From contig JBFWVC010000004.1 in NCBI GenBank assembly GCA_050246945.1, positions 215,889 to 279,888 of the forward strand: a stretch of DNA of 64,000 nt. Direction: 5' to 3'. The position numbers were made by a program, and so were the translations under genes. Below, in pieces: positions 9,063-18,072 of the stretch. How positions within the stretch are numbered: position 1 is the first letter of the stretch; each line of letters starts with the position of its first letter. The stretch comes from JAEUMD01 sp050246945. Its GTDB lineage: Bacteria; Pseudomonadota; Alphaproteobacteria; Rhizobiales; Hyphomicrobiaceae. The notes beneath the pieces were generated by a model. The model saw only the letters and a program-made list of their open reading frames with translations, was not told where the DNA came from and did not search any database.

Positions 9063-9105
9063 TTATCCACAGCACGGGTCCCTCGAACCGTGCCCCTGTG
9101 GAAAA
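9063..9105. promoter_or_regulatory. Inverted pair of DnaA boxes around a hairpin
   Basis: TTATCCACA (9063-9071) is a perfect DnaA-box consensus. TGTGGAAAA (9097-9105) is the complement of TTTTCCACA, a one-mismatch box in the opposite orientation. Between them GCACGG and CCGTGC form a stem, so the whole 43 bp is an extended inverted repeat. It lies in a 600-bp gap between a divergently transcribed hypothetical gene and nnrU. No replication gene is adjacent. Confidence 0.5.
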
Positions 9106-9268
9106 CTACACAATGCTGATTGCTTCGGCAACTGAAAGGTTTGGAGCGGAGGTCTTTTTTGCGTCGTCATCGGCCGGTCGCTCACGCTATCAAGTTGCAT
9201 TCGGCCAGGGCGGGTCGAATTGCGGAATTGCCAGACAGCAGAAAGATTGCTCTGAGGGAGATGACACG

Positions 9269-9853
9269 ATGCTAACGATGATCATTGGACTTGTGATTTT
9301 TTTCACCGTCCATCTCATCCCCGCCAACCCGGAAATGCGCAAGGGCCTTGTCGACCGCTATGGCGAGAATGCCTATAAAATCGGGTTCTCCATTGTCTCG
9401 CTCATCGGGTTCGTCATCATCGTGCTGGGGTATCACAAGCTGCAGGTGATGCCGGGCAAGAATCCCGTGCTGTGGGATCCGCCACAGGCACTTCGCCATG
9501 CGACCTATCTCTTGATGCTGGTCTCGATGTTTCTTCTGGTCGCGGCCTATATCCCCAGCAAGCTGCGCGACATGGTCAAGCATCCGATGCTGGGTGCCAT
9601 CAAGTTCTGGGCGTTCGGTCATCTGCTGGTGAACGGCGACATGGGCTCCATAATCCTGTTCGGGTCATTCCTGATCTGGGCGATCTACGACCGCGTGTCG
9701 TTGAAATCGCGCGTTGGCGGGCGTGGGCCGCTCGGAGACAAGCCCGGCACCCTTGCGGGCGACGCGGCCGTGATAGCCATCGGGGCGGCGCTCTATCTCG
9801 GCATGGTCTATTGGGGGCATCAGGCGCTCATCGGTGTGCCGGTGTTGCCCTGA
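9269..9853 (+). CDS. nnrU: NnrU family membrane protein
   Basis: A 194-aa polytopic inner-membrane protein of the NnrU family, associated in denitrifiers with nitrite/nitric-oxide metabolism and related to MT-A70-independent heme/steroid-type membrane enzymes of unknown mechanism. It opens with MLTMIIGLVIFFTVHLIPANP, a typical family start with HL before a short PANP-like loop. It has about five or six membrane helices and a conserved FWAFGHLLVNGD motif. The start at ATG 9269 is preceded by GAGGGAG (9254-9260); the longer upstream frame lacks homology. No nir or nor genes are nearby, so its role here is open. Confidence 0.85.
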   Translation: MLTMIIGLVIFFTVHLIPANPEMRKGLVDRYGENAYKIGFSIVSLIGFVIIVLGYHKLQVMPGKNPVLWDPPQALRHATYLLMLVSMFLLVAAYIPSKLRDMVKHPMLGAIKFWAFGHLLVNGDMGSIILFGSFLIWAIYDRVSLKSRVGGRGPLGDKPGTLAGDAAVIAIGAALYLGMVYWGHQALIGVPVLP

Positions 9854-10297
9854 ACCAGCGGCATGGCGGACAGGCACGCAACGGACGAAACGCGGATCAC
9901 AGCGCACCCAATCTGCCACGGCGCAAGAGTATCAGTCGGGTTGCTTAATGGATGTTCAGGCCGAAGGCGGTGGAACCACCAGCAATTTGAAGTCGTCGTG
10001 GTCTTCTCCGGGAGCCGCTGGATGGAATCGCCTATATCGAAAGGCGTAGAGCTTCGCTTGTGCGGCGCTCCATTCGAGCGCCGGCAGGTCCGTGCCGAAG
10101 TCGATATGGCAGGCTTGTTCCTCCAAGACCAAGGCGGGCGCCGACTTCAAGCCGGTTGAACCGGTTTCTCCGTACTCCTGGGAAGACACGCGTCACCGTC
10201 TCTCAGATACCAATCGCGCTGAAGCGAAAGGGCATGTCACGCGAGTGCAGCGGGCCTGTTGTGATAAGCTGAGAGAACACGGCAACGGAGCATCGCG

Positions 10298-10882
10298 ATG
10301 GCTCGTCAAGACGATTTGGCCACTTGGCACTATCGGCCCGTGGCGCGGTTCCTGCACTGGCTGGTTGCGGGGCTCATCCTCGTTCAGATCACGACCGGAG
10401 TGGTCATGGTCTACGAGGGAGCGGAGCACAGCATCTGGGAACGGCTGACCAATTCACTCAGGCTGTGGGATGTGCACAAGCTGCTCGGCCTTGTCATTCT
10501 GGCTCTCGTGCTGATCCGATTGGCGTACAGGCTCGCGAGCGGCACCCCGCCCGACGAGCCGACGCTGGAGATCTGGCAGCGTGAGGCTTCGCATCTGGTA
10601 CATGCCTGGATCTATTTCCTATTGATCCTGATTGCCGTTCTGGGCTGGCTCGGCATTTCGCTCTATCCGGCGCTGGTGGTGTTCGATCATATCAAGATAC
10701 CGGCACTTATGCAGCCGGACCGCCCGACTTCAGAAGCCGTGCTCACGGCCCACGTGATTGCCGTGGTCACGCTGGTTGTTATTCTCGCCATTCATATTTC
10801 TGCGGCGCTCTTCCATCATTTCATTCGGCGCGACGACGTGTTGCGACGCATGCTGCCCGGTTTGCGCGCGCGCGATCCCTGA
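10298..10882 (+). CDS. Cytochrome b561 (CybB-type di-heme membrane protein)
   Basis: A 194-aa four-helix cytochrome b of the CybB family, which binds two b hemes and passes electrons from quinol, probably to or from periplasmic partners. Histidine ligand candidates are in RFLHW (helix 1), WDVHKLLG (helix 2), HLVHAW (helix 3) and TAHVIAV plus AIHISAA (helix 4). The length matches the family. It starts at ATG 10298 after ACGGAGCATCGCG. It follows NnrU by 444 bp of sequence in which I recognise nothing, so the two are probably separate transcription units. Confidence 0.9.
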   Translation: MARQDDLATWHYRPVARFLHWLVAGLILVQITTGVVMVYEGAEHSIWERLTNSLRLWDVHKLLGLVILALVLIRLAYRLASGTPPDEPTLEIWQREASHLVHAWIYFLLILIAVLGWLGISLYPALVVFDHIKIPALMQPDRPTSEAVLTAHVIAVVTLVVILAIHISAALFHHFIRRDDVLRRMLPGLRARDP

Positions 10883-11068
10883 GCATCCTCGCACTGCTGC
10901 GACAATGCTGTTTGACTGGAAGCGCGATCGGAGGAGGCGTGGATCATCGCTGGCCGACACGGTGCGGGTGACACGTGTCATCGCGTGCCTGCGTTACTCA
11001 GATCATAACATGGCTGCATTCTGCTGCGGGCGTCGGACGGATTTCGCGATCGCGTGGTTTTTGATCAG

Positions 11069-12859
11069 ATGAGCGATAAAGAGCTTACAAAGCGATGGTG
11101 CGATGCCTCCGCCTGCTCCTTAGTGTCCCGACTCCGACGCTTGGTTTCCAAGCATCAGTCCGGAACCCCAGCCATCCGTTCTATGGTGTTTTGGATTCAC
11201 GGTCGATTGCCGACCTTCGCCCGGGACTCAAACGGCCGATCTAGAACACTGGCGGCAGCCATCTTCATCTGTTTGGGGTTTGGACTACTCTCGATGGTGC
11301 TTGGTCCCGACAACAATTGGGACCTGCGCTTCTATCACCTGTATGCGCCGTGGGCTTATCTACATGATCGCTACACTTATGACATCGGTCCGGCGCAGTT
11401 GCAGGGCTATTTCAATCCCACACCGGATTTCTTATTCTATGGACTCATTTCATCACCCCTCAATGATTTCCCTCGCGTAATAGCCTTCATCATGGGAGCC
11501 TTGCACGGGATCAACGCCGTGTTGGTTCTTGCGATTGCTCGGCAAGTTATTCACCCAGCCGATGGCCTGGTGCGCGCGGTGTTGCAAGCCTGCGCGCTTC
11601 TACTCGGAGTGAGCGGCGCCGGCTTCATATCGCTGATTGGCCTGACGACAGGCGATCTTCTCAACTCGATCTTCCTGTTGTCCGCGCTGCTGGGAATTCT
11701 GAAGATTTCCGACACGGAGACGGCTTCCAGCGCCATGACCAGATTTGGCTTGTCCGGAATGCTCGGGGGCATCGGCCTCGGGCTCAAGTACACGGCCGCT
11801 ATCTTCATGCCGGGCCTCGTTCTCGCTGCCGTCTGTACAGCGATCCGCCAGCGCAGCATGGCGGGCTTTATCGTGTTCATCGCCATGCTGCTCGCTGGGC
11901 TTTCGCTGGCGGCGGGGCATCACATGCTGGTTTTGTACGAGCGCTTCGGCAATCCGTTCTTTCCATCGCTCAACAATATATTTCGATCACCCGTCTACGA
12001 TTTCGTGTCGTTGCGGGATCCGCAGTTTCTCCCGAACACAGTTCTTCAGGCTATTGGCTATCCGTTCTATTGGACGATCAGGAACGTGCACGTGGTTTCG
12101 GAATTGCCCTTCCGCGATTGGCGCGGTGCGATGGCTTGGGTTGCCATTGCTGTATGGTGTGCAACTCTACTCGCGCGGTATGTGCGCGGACGCAAGTGCA
12201 GGTCGGGACAGCCATCCGATACACGTAGTCTCGGCTTGATCGTACTCTTCGTGGTGGCGTCGTACTTCGCCTGGGCGCTGGGCTTCGGCATCTACAGGTA
12301 TGCCGTGACGCTTGAAATGCTTACCGGCGTGGTAGTCGTGGGCGTGCTCGTTGATGTCTTCAAGTGGAATGGCTTCAGAACGACCAGTGCGCTTGCTTTG
12401 CTCCTCGTTGCGCTCGTTACGACCCAATATCTCGACTGGGGGCGGGGCTTTAATCCATCTCAGGGTATAAGGCCCGCACCTTATGCCGAAAAATACATCG
12501 ATATCCGCGTGCCGCCGCTTCCAGAGAACAGCATTGTCCTGCTTGCGACCGGGCAGCCGGCCTCGTATTTCATCCCATACGCGGAGCCAACGGCCCGTTT
12601 CCTCGGGATAGAAAACAATTTCCTCAAGCTGGCGCAGGGCAACGAACTCGTGGCCGAGATCAGGCGACTCATGCGGACGTCTGGTGCGCCCAAATTTATC
12701 GTCAGCGTCGGTGCGTTCGATGCAAAAGGACTCAACGAGATTTTGAGGCAATTCGATCTGAAGTTGGCTTCGGCACCATGCCGTCCGATCATTTCGAACC
12801 TGGAAGAACATCGCCTCAGCTTGTGCCCAACGACACCACTAGTGGAGAGCGGTGGCTAA
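11069..12859 (+). CDS. Polytopic membrane protein, GT-C glycosyltransferase-like
   Basis: A large integral membrane protein (596 aa from ATG 11069) with about ten to twelve predicted helices and a soluble C-terminal domain. An early periplasmic loop contains DNNWDLRFYHLYAPWAYL. This layout of an acidic aromatic first loop, many helices and a C-terminal soluble domain resembles GT-C lipid-phosphosugar transferases, but I cannot assign a family. The convergent neighbour is a dolichol-phosphate-mannose-synthase-like enzyme that would supply the lipid-linked sugar such proteins use. The start is uncertain: GTG 11054, ATG 11069 or ATG 11183 all lack a clear ribosome binding site, and the last lies just before the first helix. 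Confidence 0.65.
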   Translation: MSDKELTKRWCDASACSLVSRLRRLVSKHQSGTPAIRSMVFWIHGRLPTFARDSNGRSRTLAAAIFICLGFGLLSMVLGPDNNWDLRFYHLYAPWAYLHDRYTYDIGPAQLQGYFNPTPDFLFYGLISSPLNDFPRVIAFIMGALHGINAVLVLAIARQVIHPADGLVRAVLQACALLLGVSGAGFISLIGLTTGDLLNSIFLLSALLGILKISDTETASSAMTRFGLSGMLGGIGLGLKYTAAIFMPGLVLAAVCTAIRQRSMAGFIVFIAMLLAGLSLAAGHHMLVLYERFGNPFFPSLNNIFRSPVYDFVSLRDPQFLPNTVLQAIGYPFYWTIRNVHVVSELPFRDWRGAMAWVAIAVWCATLLARYVRGRKCRSGQPSDTRSLGLIVLFVVASYFAWALGFGIYRYAVTLEMLTGVVVVGVLVDVFKWNGFRTTSALALLLVALVTTQYLDWGRGFNPSQGIRPAPYAEKYIDIRVPPLPENSIVLLATGQPASYFIPYAEPTARFLGIENNFLKLAQGNELVAEIRRLMRTSGAPKFIVSVGAFDAKGLNEILRQFDLKLASAPCRPIISNLEEHRLSLCPTTPLVESGG

Positions 12860-12960
12860 AGCGTGTCACGAATTTTGAGATTCGCTCGTGGGGCTATTGA
12901 ATTCTTGTTTTTATGCATGTCGTTGTCGCAACGCAGCGGCATGATTTTGCTCGACACGTA
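12858..12960. repeat. Dispersed intergenic repeat, type A copy 3
   Basis: It begins inside the stop codon of the preceding membrane-protein gene (TAAAGCGTGTC). The lead segment GCGTGTCACGAATTTTGAGA matches copy 1, and the palindromic half starts with GCATGTCGTTGTCGCA. The core here is changed to CGCAGCGGCATGATTTT, so this copy is diverged. Confidence 0.7.
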
Positions 12961-13004
12961 TTGGAGGGTGTCGCGCCGGATGCGGGCGGTGGAGGCTGCG
13001 AATT

Positions 13005-13994
13005 CTACCTGTCGCGGGTGGCGTGGTCTGCATTCAGATAGATCAACTTGCGGATCTCGATCTGCGCGTGTGCCATGGCGTCGAGAATGAGGCCCGCGGT
13101 CATGAGCAAAAGCGAGCACACGCCAAGTCCGATCGACGCGATGAGAGTTGGAAAGCGGGGGACGAGTCCAGTACGCATGTATTCCGCGAATACTGGGAGG
13201 AAGAGGGTAAGCGCGGCTATCAGAAACCCACCGGAGGCCACGCTGAAGAACAGCAAGGGCCGGTGCAAGCGAAGCAAGTTGACGATTGTCCACAAAATGC
13301 GAAATCCGTCTCGATAGGTGTGCAACTTGCTCAGGCTGCCCGGTGCCCGCGCCGAGTAGGCGCACTCGACTTCGCGCATGGGCATGCGAAGGAGTGCGGC
13401 ATGAACCGTCATCTCGGTTTCGATTTCAAAGCCGCCGGACTTGACCGGGAACGATTTGACGTAACGTCTGGACAGCACGCGGTAGCCGGAAAAGCAATCG
13501 TCGAACCTGCTTCCGAAGAGCGCGCGCAACAGGCGGTTGAAGAGCAGGTTTCCCCATCGGTGACCAGGCGGGTAGGCATCATCGCTTGCACTGCAACGCG
13601 CGGCTACGACCATGTCGAGGCGTTCCGCGCTGAGCAAATCAACCAGCCAAGGCGCTGCGTTGGCGTCGTAGGTGCCGTCACCATCCGCAAGGATATATAT
13701 ATCGGCATCGATTGCGGTGAATGCGCGGCGGACTGCATTTCCTTTGCCACGCAATGCTTCCACGAGAACCTGGGCGCCCGCTCCATGGGCGACCTTGGCA
13801 GTGCTATCGGTCGACCCGTTGTCAATCACATACACTATTGCATTGGGGAGCGCAGTCTTGAAGCGGGCGATGGTGCCGCCAACGGTCGCGGCTTCGTTGA
13901 GGCATGGCAGCACGACGGCGATGCGTTTGCCGGTCTTTCGGGCGCCACCGCTCGCCTGGCGCTCATCCCGTTGCGGTGGCTTGCGTTCGCTCAT
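13005..13994 (-). CDS. Family 2 glycosyltransferase, dolichol-phosphate mannose synthase-like, membrane-anchored
   Basis: A 329-aa GT2 enzyme expected to transfer a sugar from a nucleotide donor to a polyprenyl phosphate at the inner membrane. The N-terminal Rossmann-like domain contains VVLPCLNEAATVGGTI, VIDNGSTDST, ADGDGTYD (the metal-binding DxD area) and FSGYRVLSRRYV. The C-terminus has two hydrophobic helices (about residues 245-270 and 283-308). It ends at 13005, just after the type A repeat, and converges on the large polytopic protein. The two could act as donor synthase and transferase in glycan assembly, which is inference. Confidence 0.85.
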   Translation of the reverse strand: MSERKPPQRDERQASGGARKTGKRIAVVLPCLNEAATVGGTIARFKTALPNAIVYVIDNGSTDSTAKVAHGAGAQVLVEALRGKGNAVRRAFTAIDADIYILADGDGTYDANAAPWLVDLLSAERLDMVVAARCSASDDAYPPGHRWGNLLFNRLLRALFGSRFDDCFSGYRVLSRRYVKSFPVKSGGFEIETEMTVHAALLRMPMREVECAYSARAPGSLSKLHTYRDGFRILWTIVNLLRLHRPLLFFSVASGGFLIAALTLFLPVFAEYMRTGLVPRFPTLIASIGLGVCSLLLMTAGLILDAMAHAQIEIRKLIYLNADHATRDR

Positions 13995-14059
13995 CGGGAT
14001 CTCGCCATATTATCAAATCCAGTCATTCTCGACCGCAGATTACGAATTACGTCTCGGAG

Positions 14060-14833
14060 CTATTCGAGATGAGACAATATAAAATCGACCGAGGCGGACA
14101 GATCGGCAACCGTAGCGGTAGGGCGGTGTATGAAGCGCTCCTCGTCGCCGGGCCGGTACTTTCCGGTGCGCACGAGAATGCCCATGCCAATTCCAGCGTT
14201 GATCGCACCTGCGACGTCGGATTCAGCGTCATCACCAACCATCGCCACCTGGTGCGGTAAACACTGCATGCTCGCCAGTGCAGCTTTGAAGAAGTCCGGA
14301 GACGGCTTGCCAAGAACTAACGCAATACGATTGCTCGCAAACTCGAGAGCTGCAACGAATGGCCCTGCGTCGAGACTGAGCTTGCCGTCGTGATCCCTGA
14401 ATGAACGGTTCTTGGCGAGTGCAATAAGGTCTGCCCCGTTCAAAAGGGTGCGGAATGCGGCATTCATGGCGATGTAGTCGAGACGGTGTCCCACGTCACC
14501 CACTACGACAGCGTTGCGAGGTCCGTCAGGCAATCCTGAAAATTCACTTTCAATTGCCGGGTGAACGAGCAGGTGTGGCGTCGCGCCGTTGGTTGCGAGC
14601 CAGTTCCGCGCGGCCTCAATGGGAGTGAAGAGCTCGTCGCTTGCGATGCCAAGGCCCATCACTTCGAGAGTTCTCAGGATCTCGTCTTTTGATGATCGGG
14701 TCGTATTCGTCACAAACCGGATCCGAACTTGCCGCGCCCGCAACTGCTCAATAGCTGCGAGCGAGCCTGGAATGATCCGGTTCTCCTCGTATACAACTCC
14801 GGCCAAATCAAGAAGCACGCCACTAATCGGCAT
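14060..14833 (-). CDS. HAD superfamily IIA hydrolase, LHPP/HDHD2-like phosphatase
   Basis: A 257-aa HAD phosphatase of subfamily IIA with the C2 cap between motifs I and III. Motif I is D9-LAGVVY, where the usual second Asp is Ala11. The LHPP group likewise carries a non-Asp residue here, so this points to that group. Motif II is VTNTTRSS, the motif III lysine is in LGKPSPDFF and motif IV is VGDDAESDVAGA. The substrate is unknown; LHPP enzymes act on phospholysine, phosphohistidine or pyrophosphate. The start at ATG 14833 gives the family N-terminus. It is transcribed away from the GltD-like gene and lies upstream of the glycosyltransferase on the same strand. Confidence 0.85.
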   Translation of the reverse strand: MPISGVLLDLAGVVYEENRIIPGSLAAIEQLRARQVRIRFVTNTTRSSKDEILRTLEVMGLGIASDELFTPIEAARNWLATNGATPHLLVHPAIESEFSGLPDGPRNAVVVGDVGHRLDYIAMNAAFRTLLNGADLIALAKNRSFRDHDGKLSLDAGPFVAALEFASNRIALVLGKPSPDFFKAALASMQCLPHQVAMVGDDAESDVAGAINAGIGMGILVRTGKYRPGDEERFIHRPTATVADLSASVDFILSHLE

Positions 14834-15480
14834 CGTTATTCGACCTGGTTGCTGTCGCAGGGCTCGAAATGGCCAAAACCTATCAGATTTGACGCTTTTC
14901 GCCCAACATCAAGAGTGTGGCCATGCGCTTCAGACTTCATCCGCAAAGCGTTTGGATGGACGAGATTGCTTGAGCCCTTAGCGATGTCCGAACCGGGCCG
15001 AGGCTCGATTGAAGTCGGTGACCATTGCGCTTGCGATTGGCGGCAGTGCAGTCACGTTCCTTTGAACGATCCACGACGGGCGACAACGCCGACGACGATA
15101 TCGCCGTTGCGATGGGTGCGGAGTTTTGAGCACGCCCGCGACATGCAGTATCGCAGCATTGAGGACGTTTCGATCATAGAGCCAACAAAGATCGAGGCGG
15201 GTCGCTGTACGTTCCATCCCTTGTCGGATGTGACAGCGCCATGCATTCCGCGCATGGCGCTGCTGCATCATTCGGTTGCTGCTGCCCTTGCAATGCATGG
15301 CTGGAGCGGTCTTGCGGTGCAATCCTTGTGCATGAAATCTGTATCCATTAGCGTTGGTTCATCCATTTGAACTCTTCCATCCGATGAAGCATGGGCCACA
15401 GCAGCGGCAGCATACGGGGGGATGGAAGCAGGCAGTGCGCGCCTCGCACAGCCGCTCGCGCGACACGTGCGCGAACCGAG

Positions 15481-16944
15481 GTGGAGCGGGCTGGCGCCTA
15501 TCTGCATATTTCAAGAAGGGATGTGAGGCCCGCTCCCGTGGTGGAACGCGTCAAACACTTCTATGAGTTTGTGGGTGGCATGGCGGATGAGCATGCAGCG
15601 GTACAGGCCGAGAGATGCATGGATTGCGGCACGCCCTATTGCCATTTCGGTTGCCCTGTCAACAACGAGATTCCCGACTGGAATGAGATGGTCGTGTGCT
15701 CGCAGTGGCGTCGAGCGGCGCGCAATCTGCAACTGACGAACAATTTCCCGGAGATAACAGGACGCATCTGCCCGGCGCCATGCGAAGAGGCGTGCACGCT
15801 CTACCTTCACGACGCGCCGGTAACCATCAAGTCGATCGAGCGGGCCATTGCTGATCGAGCCTTCGCGGAAGGGTGGGTTGTTCCGGAGCCCTCGGCGCAG
15901 CGTTCCCACAAGGTGGTGGCAATCGTGGGGTCCGGACCAGCCGGACTCGCCGCGGCACAGCAATTGGCGCGAAATGGCCACGATGTGCGGGTGTTTGAGC
16001 GCGATGCAAAGCCGGGCGGATTGATGCGTTATGGCATTCCCGACTTCAAGCTCGACAAGATGCACATCGACAGGCGCATTGCGCAGCTTCGGGCCGAGGG
16101 AATCCGCTTCTTCTGCAATACAGCCGTGGGTAGCGTGACGTCGGCTCGAGATCTTACATCTCAACATGACGCAGTTATTCTGGCCTGCGGCGCAGGTCTA
16201 CCTCGGACCCTCAACGTCCCGGGGGTCGTCATGAAGGGCGTAAGCTATGCGATGGCCTATCTTCGACAGCAGAACATGCGTATCGAAGGCCGGGTGGCCG
16301 CTGAGGAACCCATCGATGCGCGCGACAGGAACGTCGTCGTTATCGGGAGCGGTGATACGGCGTGTGATTGCATTGGGACGGCGTTCCGCCAGGGAGCACG
16401 AACGGTTACCCAGATCGATATCCATCCGATGCCGCAGCGAGCGGAAGACAAGCTCATGAGTTGGCCGTTCCGTCCGGTGAAATTCAGGGTTTCGTCAAGT
16501 CAGGCTGAAGGCGTTGAGCGAGAGTTTCAGACCGGGACCCTGGAGTTGGTCGGGAAACAAGGGCACGTAACAGCGGTCCGTTGCGCCCTTGTCAACGATG
16601 CACGCCGCCCGATCCCGGGCACCCAGTTCGATCTGCCCGCCGAACTTGTTCTCATTGCAATTGGTTTTTCCGGACCGGACATCGGACAGATCGATGCGGA
16701 ACTCGGGCTCTTGCGCAGCGCACGGGGGACAATCGCCGCGACGGAGTGGGATTACGCCACCAACGTGCCGGGAGTTTTCGCTGCGGGGGATGTTCGGAGG
16801 GGGCCATCACTCGTCGTCTGGGCGATCCGAGAAGGCCGACGCGCGGCAGCGTCGGTGGATGCTTTTCTTCGGGCAGCGCGGTCAGCGGAGACGGCGCCAG
16901 ATCGAGAATATCCGCCTTTGACCAATGCGGATGGCGTGCCTTGA
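15481..16944 (+). CDS. gltD: GltD-like NADPH oxidoreductase (glutamate synthase small-subunit family)
   Basis: A flavoprotein of the glutamate synthase beta-subunit family (487 aa from GTG 15481). N-terminal cysteines CMDCGTPYCHFGCP and CPAPCEEAC bind the Fe-S clusters. The FAD-binding motif is VAIVGSGPAGLAAAQQLA, the NADPH-binding motif is VVVIGSGDTACDC and a C-terminal GD motif is FAAGDVRRG. The beta subunit passes NADPH electrons to the large subunit, which makes glutamate. No gltB is adjacent, so it is an orphan and may serve another partner. GTG 15481 aligns the N-terminus with family members residue for residue; an upstream ATG at 15391 would add 30 residues unlike the family. Confidence 0.85.
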   Translation: MERAGAYLHISRRDVRPAPVVERVKHFYEFVGGMADEHAAVQAERCMDCGTPYCHFGCPVNNEIPDWNEMVVCSQWRRAARNLQLTNNFPEITGRICPAPCEEACTLYLHDAPVTIKSIERAIADRAFAEGWVVPEPSAQRSHKVVAIVGSGPAGLAAAQQLARNGHDVRVFERDAKPGGLMRYGIPDFKLDKMHIDRRIAQLRAEGIRFFCNTAVGSVTSARDLTSQHDAVILACGAGLPRTLNVPGVVMKGVSYAMAYLRQQNMRIEGRVAAEEPIDARDRNVVVIGSGDTACDCIGTAFRQGARTVTQIDIHPMPQRAEDKLMSWPFRPVKFRVSSSQAEGVEREFQTGTLELVGKQGHVTAVRCALVNDARRPIPGTQFDLPAELVLIAIGFSGPDIGQIDAELGLLRSARGTIAATEWDYATNVPGVFAAGDVRRGPSLVVWAIREGRRAAASVDAFLRAARSAETAPDREYPPLTNADGVP

Positions 16945-17126
16945 CGCATGTGGCATCGAATTCATAGTCGGAGATAACGGGGCTGCTCCGGCCCCGGAAT
17001 GATGATGCTTGCGCTTCGCGGTTTTCGCAGATCGGGCGCATTTGCTGTTGGTCGCGCGCATGATCTCAACACGGACATTGCGGCCGAGCAGCCGGCTGCG
17101 GGCTTGCGTGTTACCAATCGTGATAT

Positions 17127-17152
17127 TATATGACTGACTGGTCAGTCATATA
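17127..17152. promoter_or_regulatory. Palindromic TetR-type operator
   Basis: Twelve-base arms TATATGACTGAC and GTCAGTCATATA surround a central TG and match perfectly. The palindrome ends 14 bp before ATG 17167 of a TetR gene and overlaps an AT-rich promoter-like stretch (TGATATTATATGA). TetR regulators commonly bind such 20-26 bp palindromes upstream of their own operon, so it is very likely the autoregulatory operator of the following four genes. Confidence 0.85.
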
Positions 17153-17166
17153 TTTGGTTTTGATCG

Positions 17167-18072
17167 ATGGCGCGCCAAGGCAAGAAATCCCGCCCCGACA
17201 AGAAAGCTTCGGCAAAGAAGGCCGGTTCGCACGGTGACGCGAGGAAGCCGTCTGAAGGGTTCCGGGTCACGAGGCGCAAGTCCAGAGATCCGGCGAAGGC
17301 TGGAGCACCTAATCTGACGCCTGGTTCCCGATCGGCCGCCAACACGCCAGCCAGGAACCCGAGGACAGGGCCGGTTCGCACTCGGTCGAAAGTGGTATCC
17401 CCACAGAAGGATCCGATCGCCGAGACGGGAGGCAGCATGAGGTCGCGCGGAGGCAGGCCGCGACGTTCTGCGGCCGACGCTGAGGCGAAGCGGCAGCGGA
17501 TCCTGAAAGCCGCGCTGGAAGTTTTCTCGCGGCACGGGTTTGAAGCTGCCCGGCTCGACGAGGTTGCGCGCAAGGCGGGTGTCGCCAAGGGAACCCTCTA
17601 TCTCTACTACCCAAACAAACAAGCGATGTTCGAAGCGCTGGTGCGCAGCTCGGTCGAGCCGCTTCTCGATGATCTGGCGGCTGTCGTGCGCCAGCAGGCG
17701 TGCCCACCCGAGGAGTTGCTCGAGAATATTTTCGCCCTGTTTCGCCGTGAGATCCTCGAAACGGAGCGCAGGCTCATCATCCGCCTGATTATCGCAGAGG
17801 GGCCCCGGTTTCCCAAAATCGCCGAATTCTATCATCGCGAGGTGATTTCGCGCGTGGTCACGACGCTCGAAGCAGTTGCGCGCAAACTCAAAGATGAAGG
17901 CCGATTGGCCAGCGATGGTCTGATTCGGTATCCACAGCTCATCGCGGCGCCACTGCTCTTGTCATTGATCTGGGACGGTCTGTTCGCGCGTATCGATCCA
18001 CTGGACGTGAAGGGGTTGCTTTCGGCCCACTCGGAGTTGCTGACGACGACAAAGCAGAGGAAGCGGCGATGA
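17167..18072 (+). CDS. TetR family transcriptional regulator, CecR-like position
   Basis: A repressor controlling the downstream ABC efflux operon. The TetR helix-turn-helix is in RILKAALEVFSRHGFEAARL and KAGVAKGTLYLYYPNKQAMF. The C-terminal ligand-binding domain matches the AcrR/CecR type. From ATG 17167 the protein is 301 aa and carries about 90 Lys/Arg/Pro-rich residues before the HTH domain. A second start, ATG 17437 behind GGGAGG (17427-17432), gives a standard 211-aa TetR. The palindrome just before 17167 favours transcription from there, but translation could begin at either. The gene overlaps the HlyD gene by 4 bp. Confidence 0.88.
   Translation: MARQGKKSRPDKKASAKKAGSHGDARKPSEGFRVTRRKSRDPAKAGAPNLTPGSRSAANTPARNPRTGPVRTRSKVVSPQKDPIAETGGSMRSRGGRPRRSAADAEAKRQRILKAALEVFSRHGFEAARLDEVARKAGVAKGTLYLYYPNKQAMFEALVRSSVEPLLDDLAAVVRQQACPPEELLENIFALFRREILETERRLIIRLIIAEGPRFPKIAEFYHREVISRVVTTLEAVARKLKDEGRLASDGLIRYPQLIAAPLLLSLIWDGLFARIDPLDVKGLLSAHSELLTTTKQRKRR

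Noticed and set aside
13023..14072. 349-codon plus-strand open frame
   Set aside because: It is the antisense of the family 2 glycosyltransferase gene; it contains no recognisable motif.
14834..15390. Several overlapping short frames on both strands
   Set aside because: None shows motifs, ribosome binding sites or coherent composition; I see no gene or clear RNA here.
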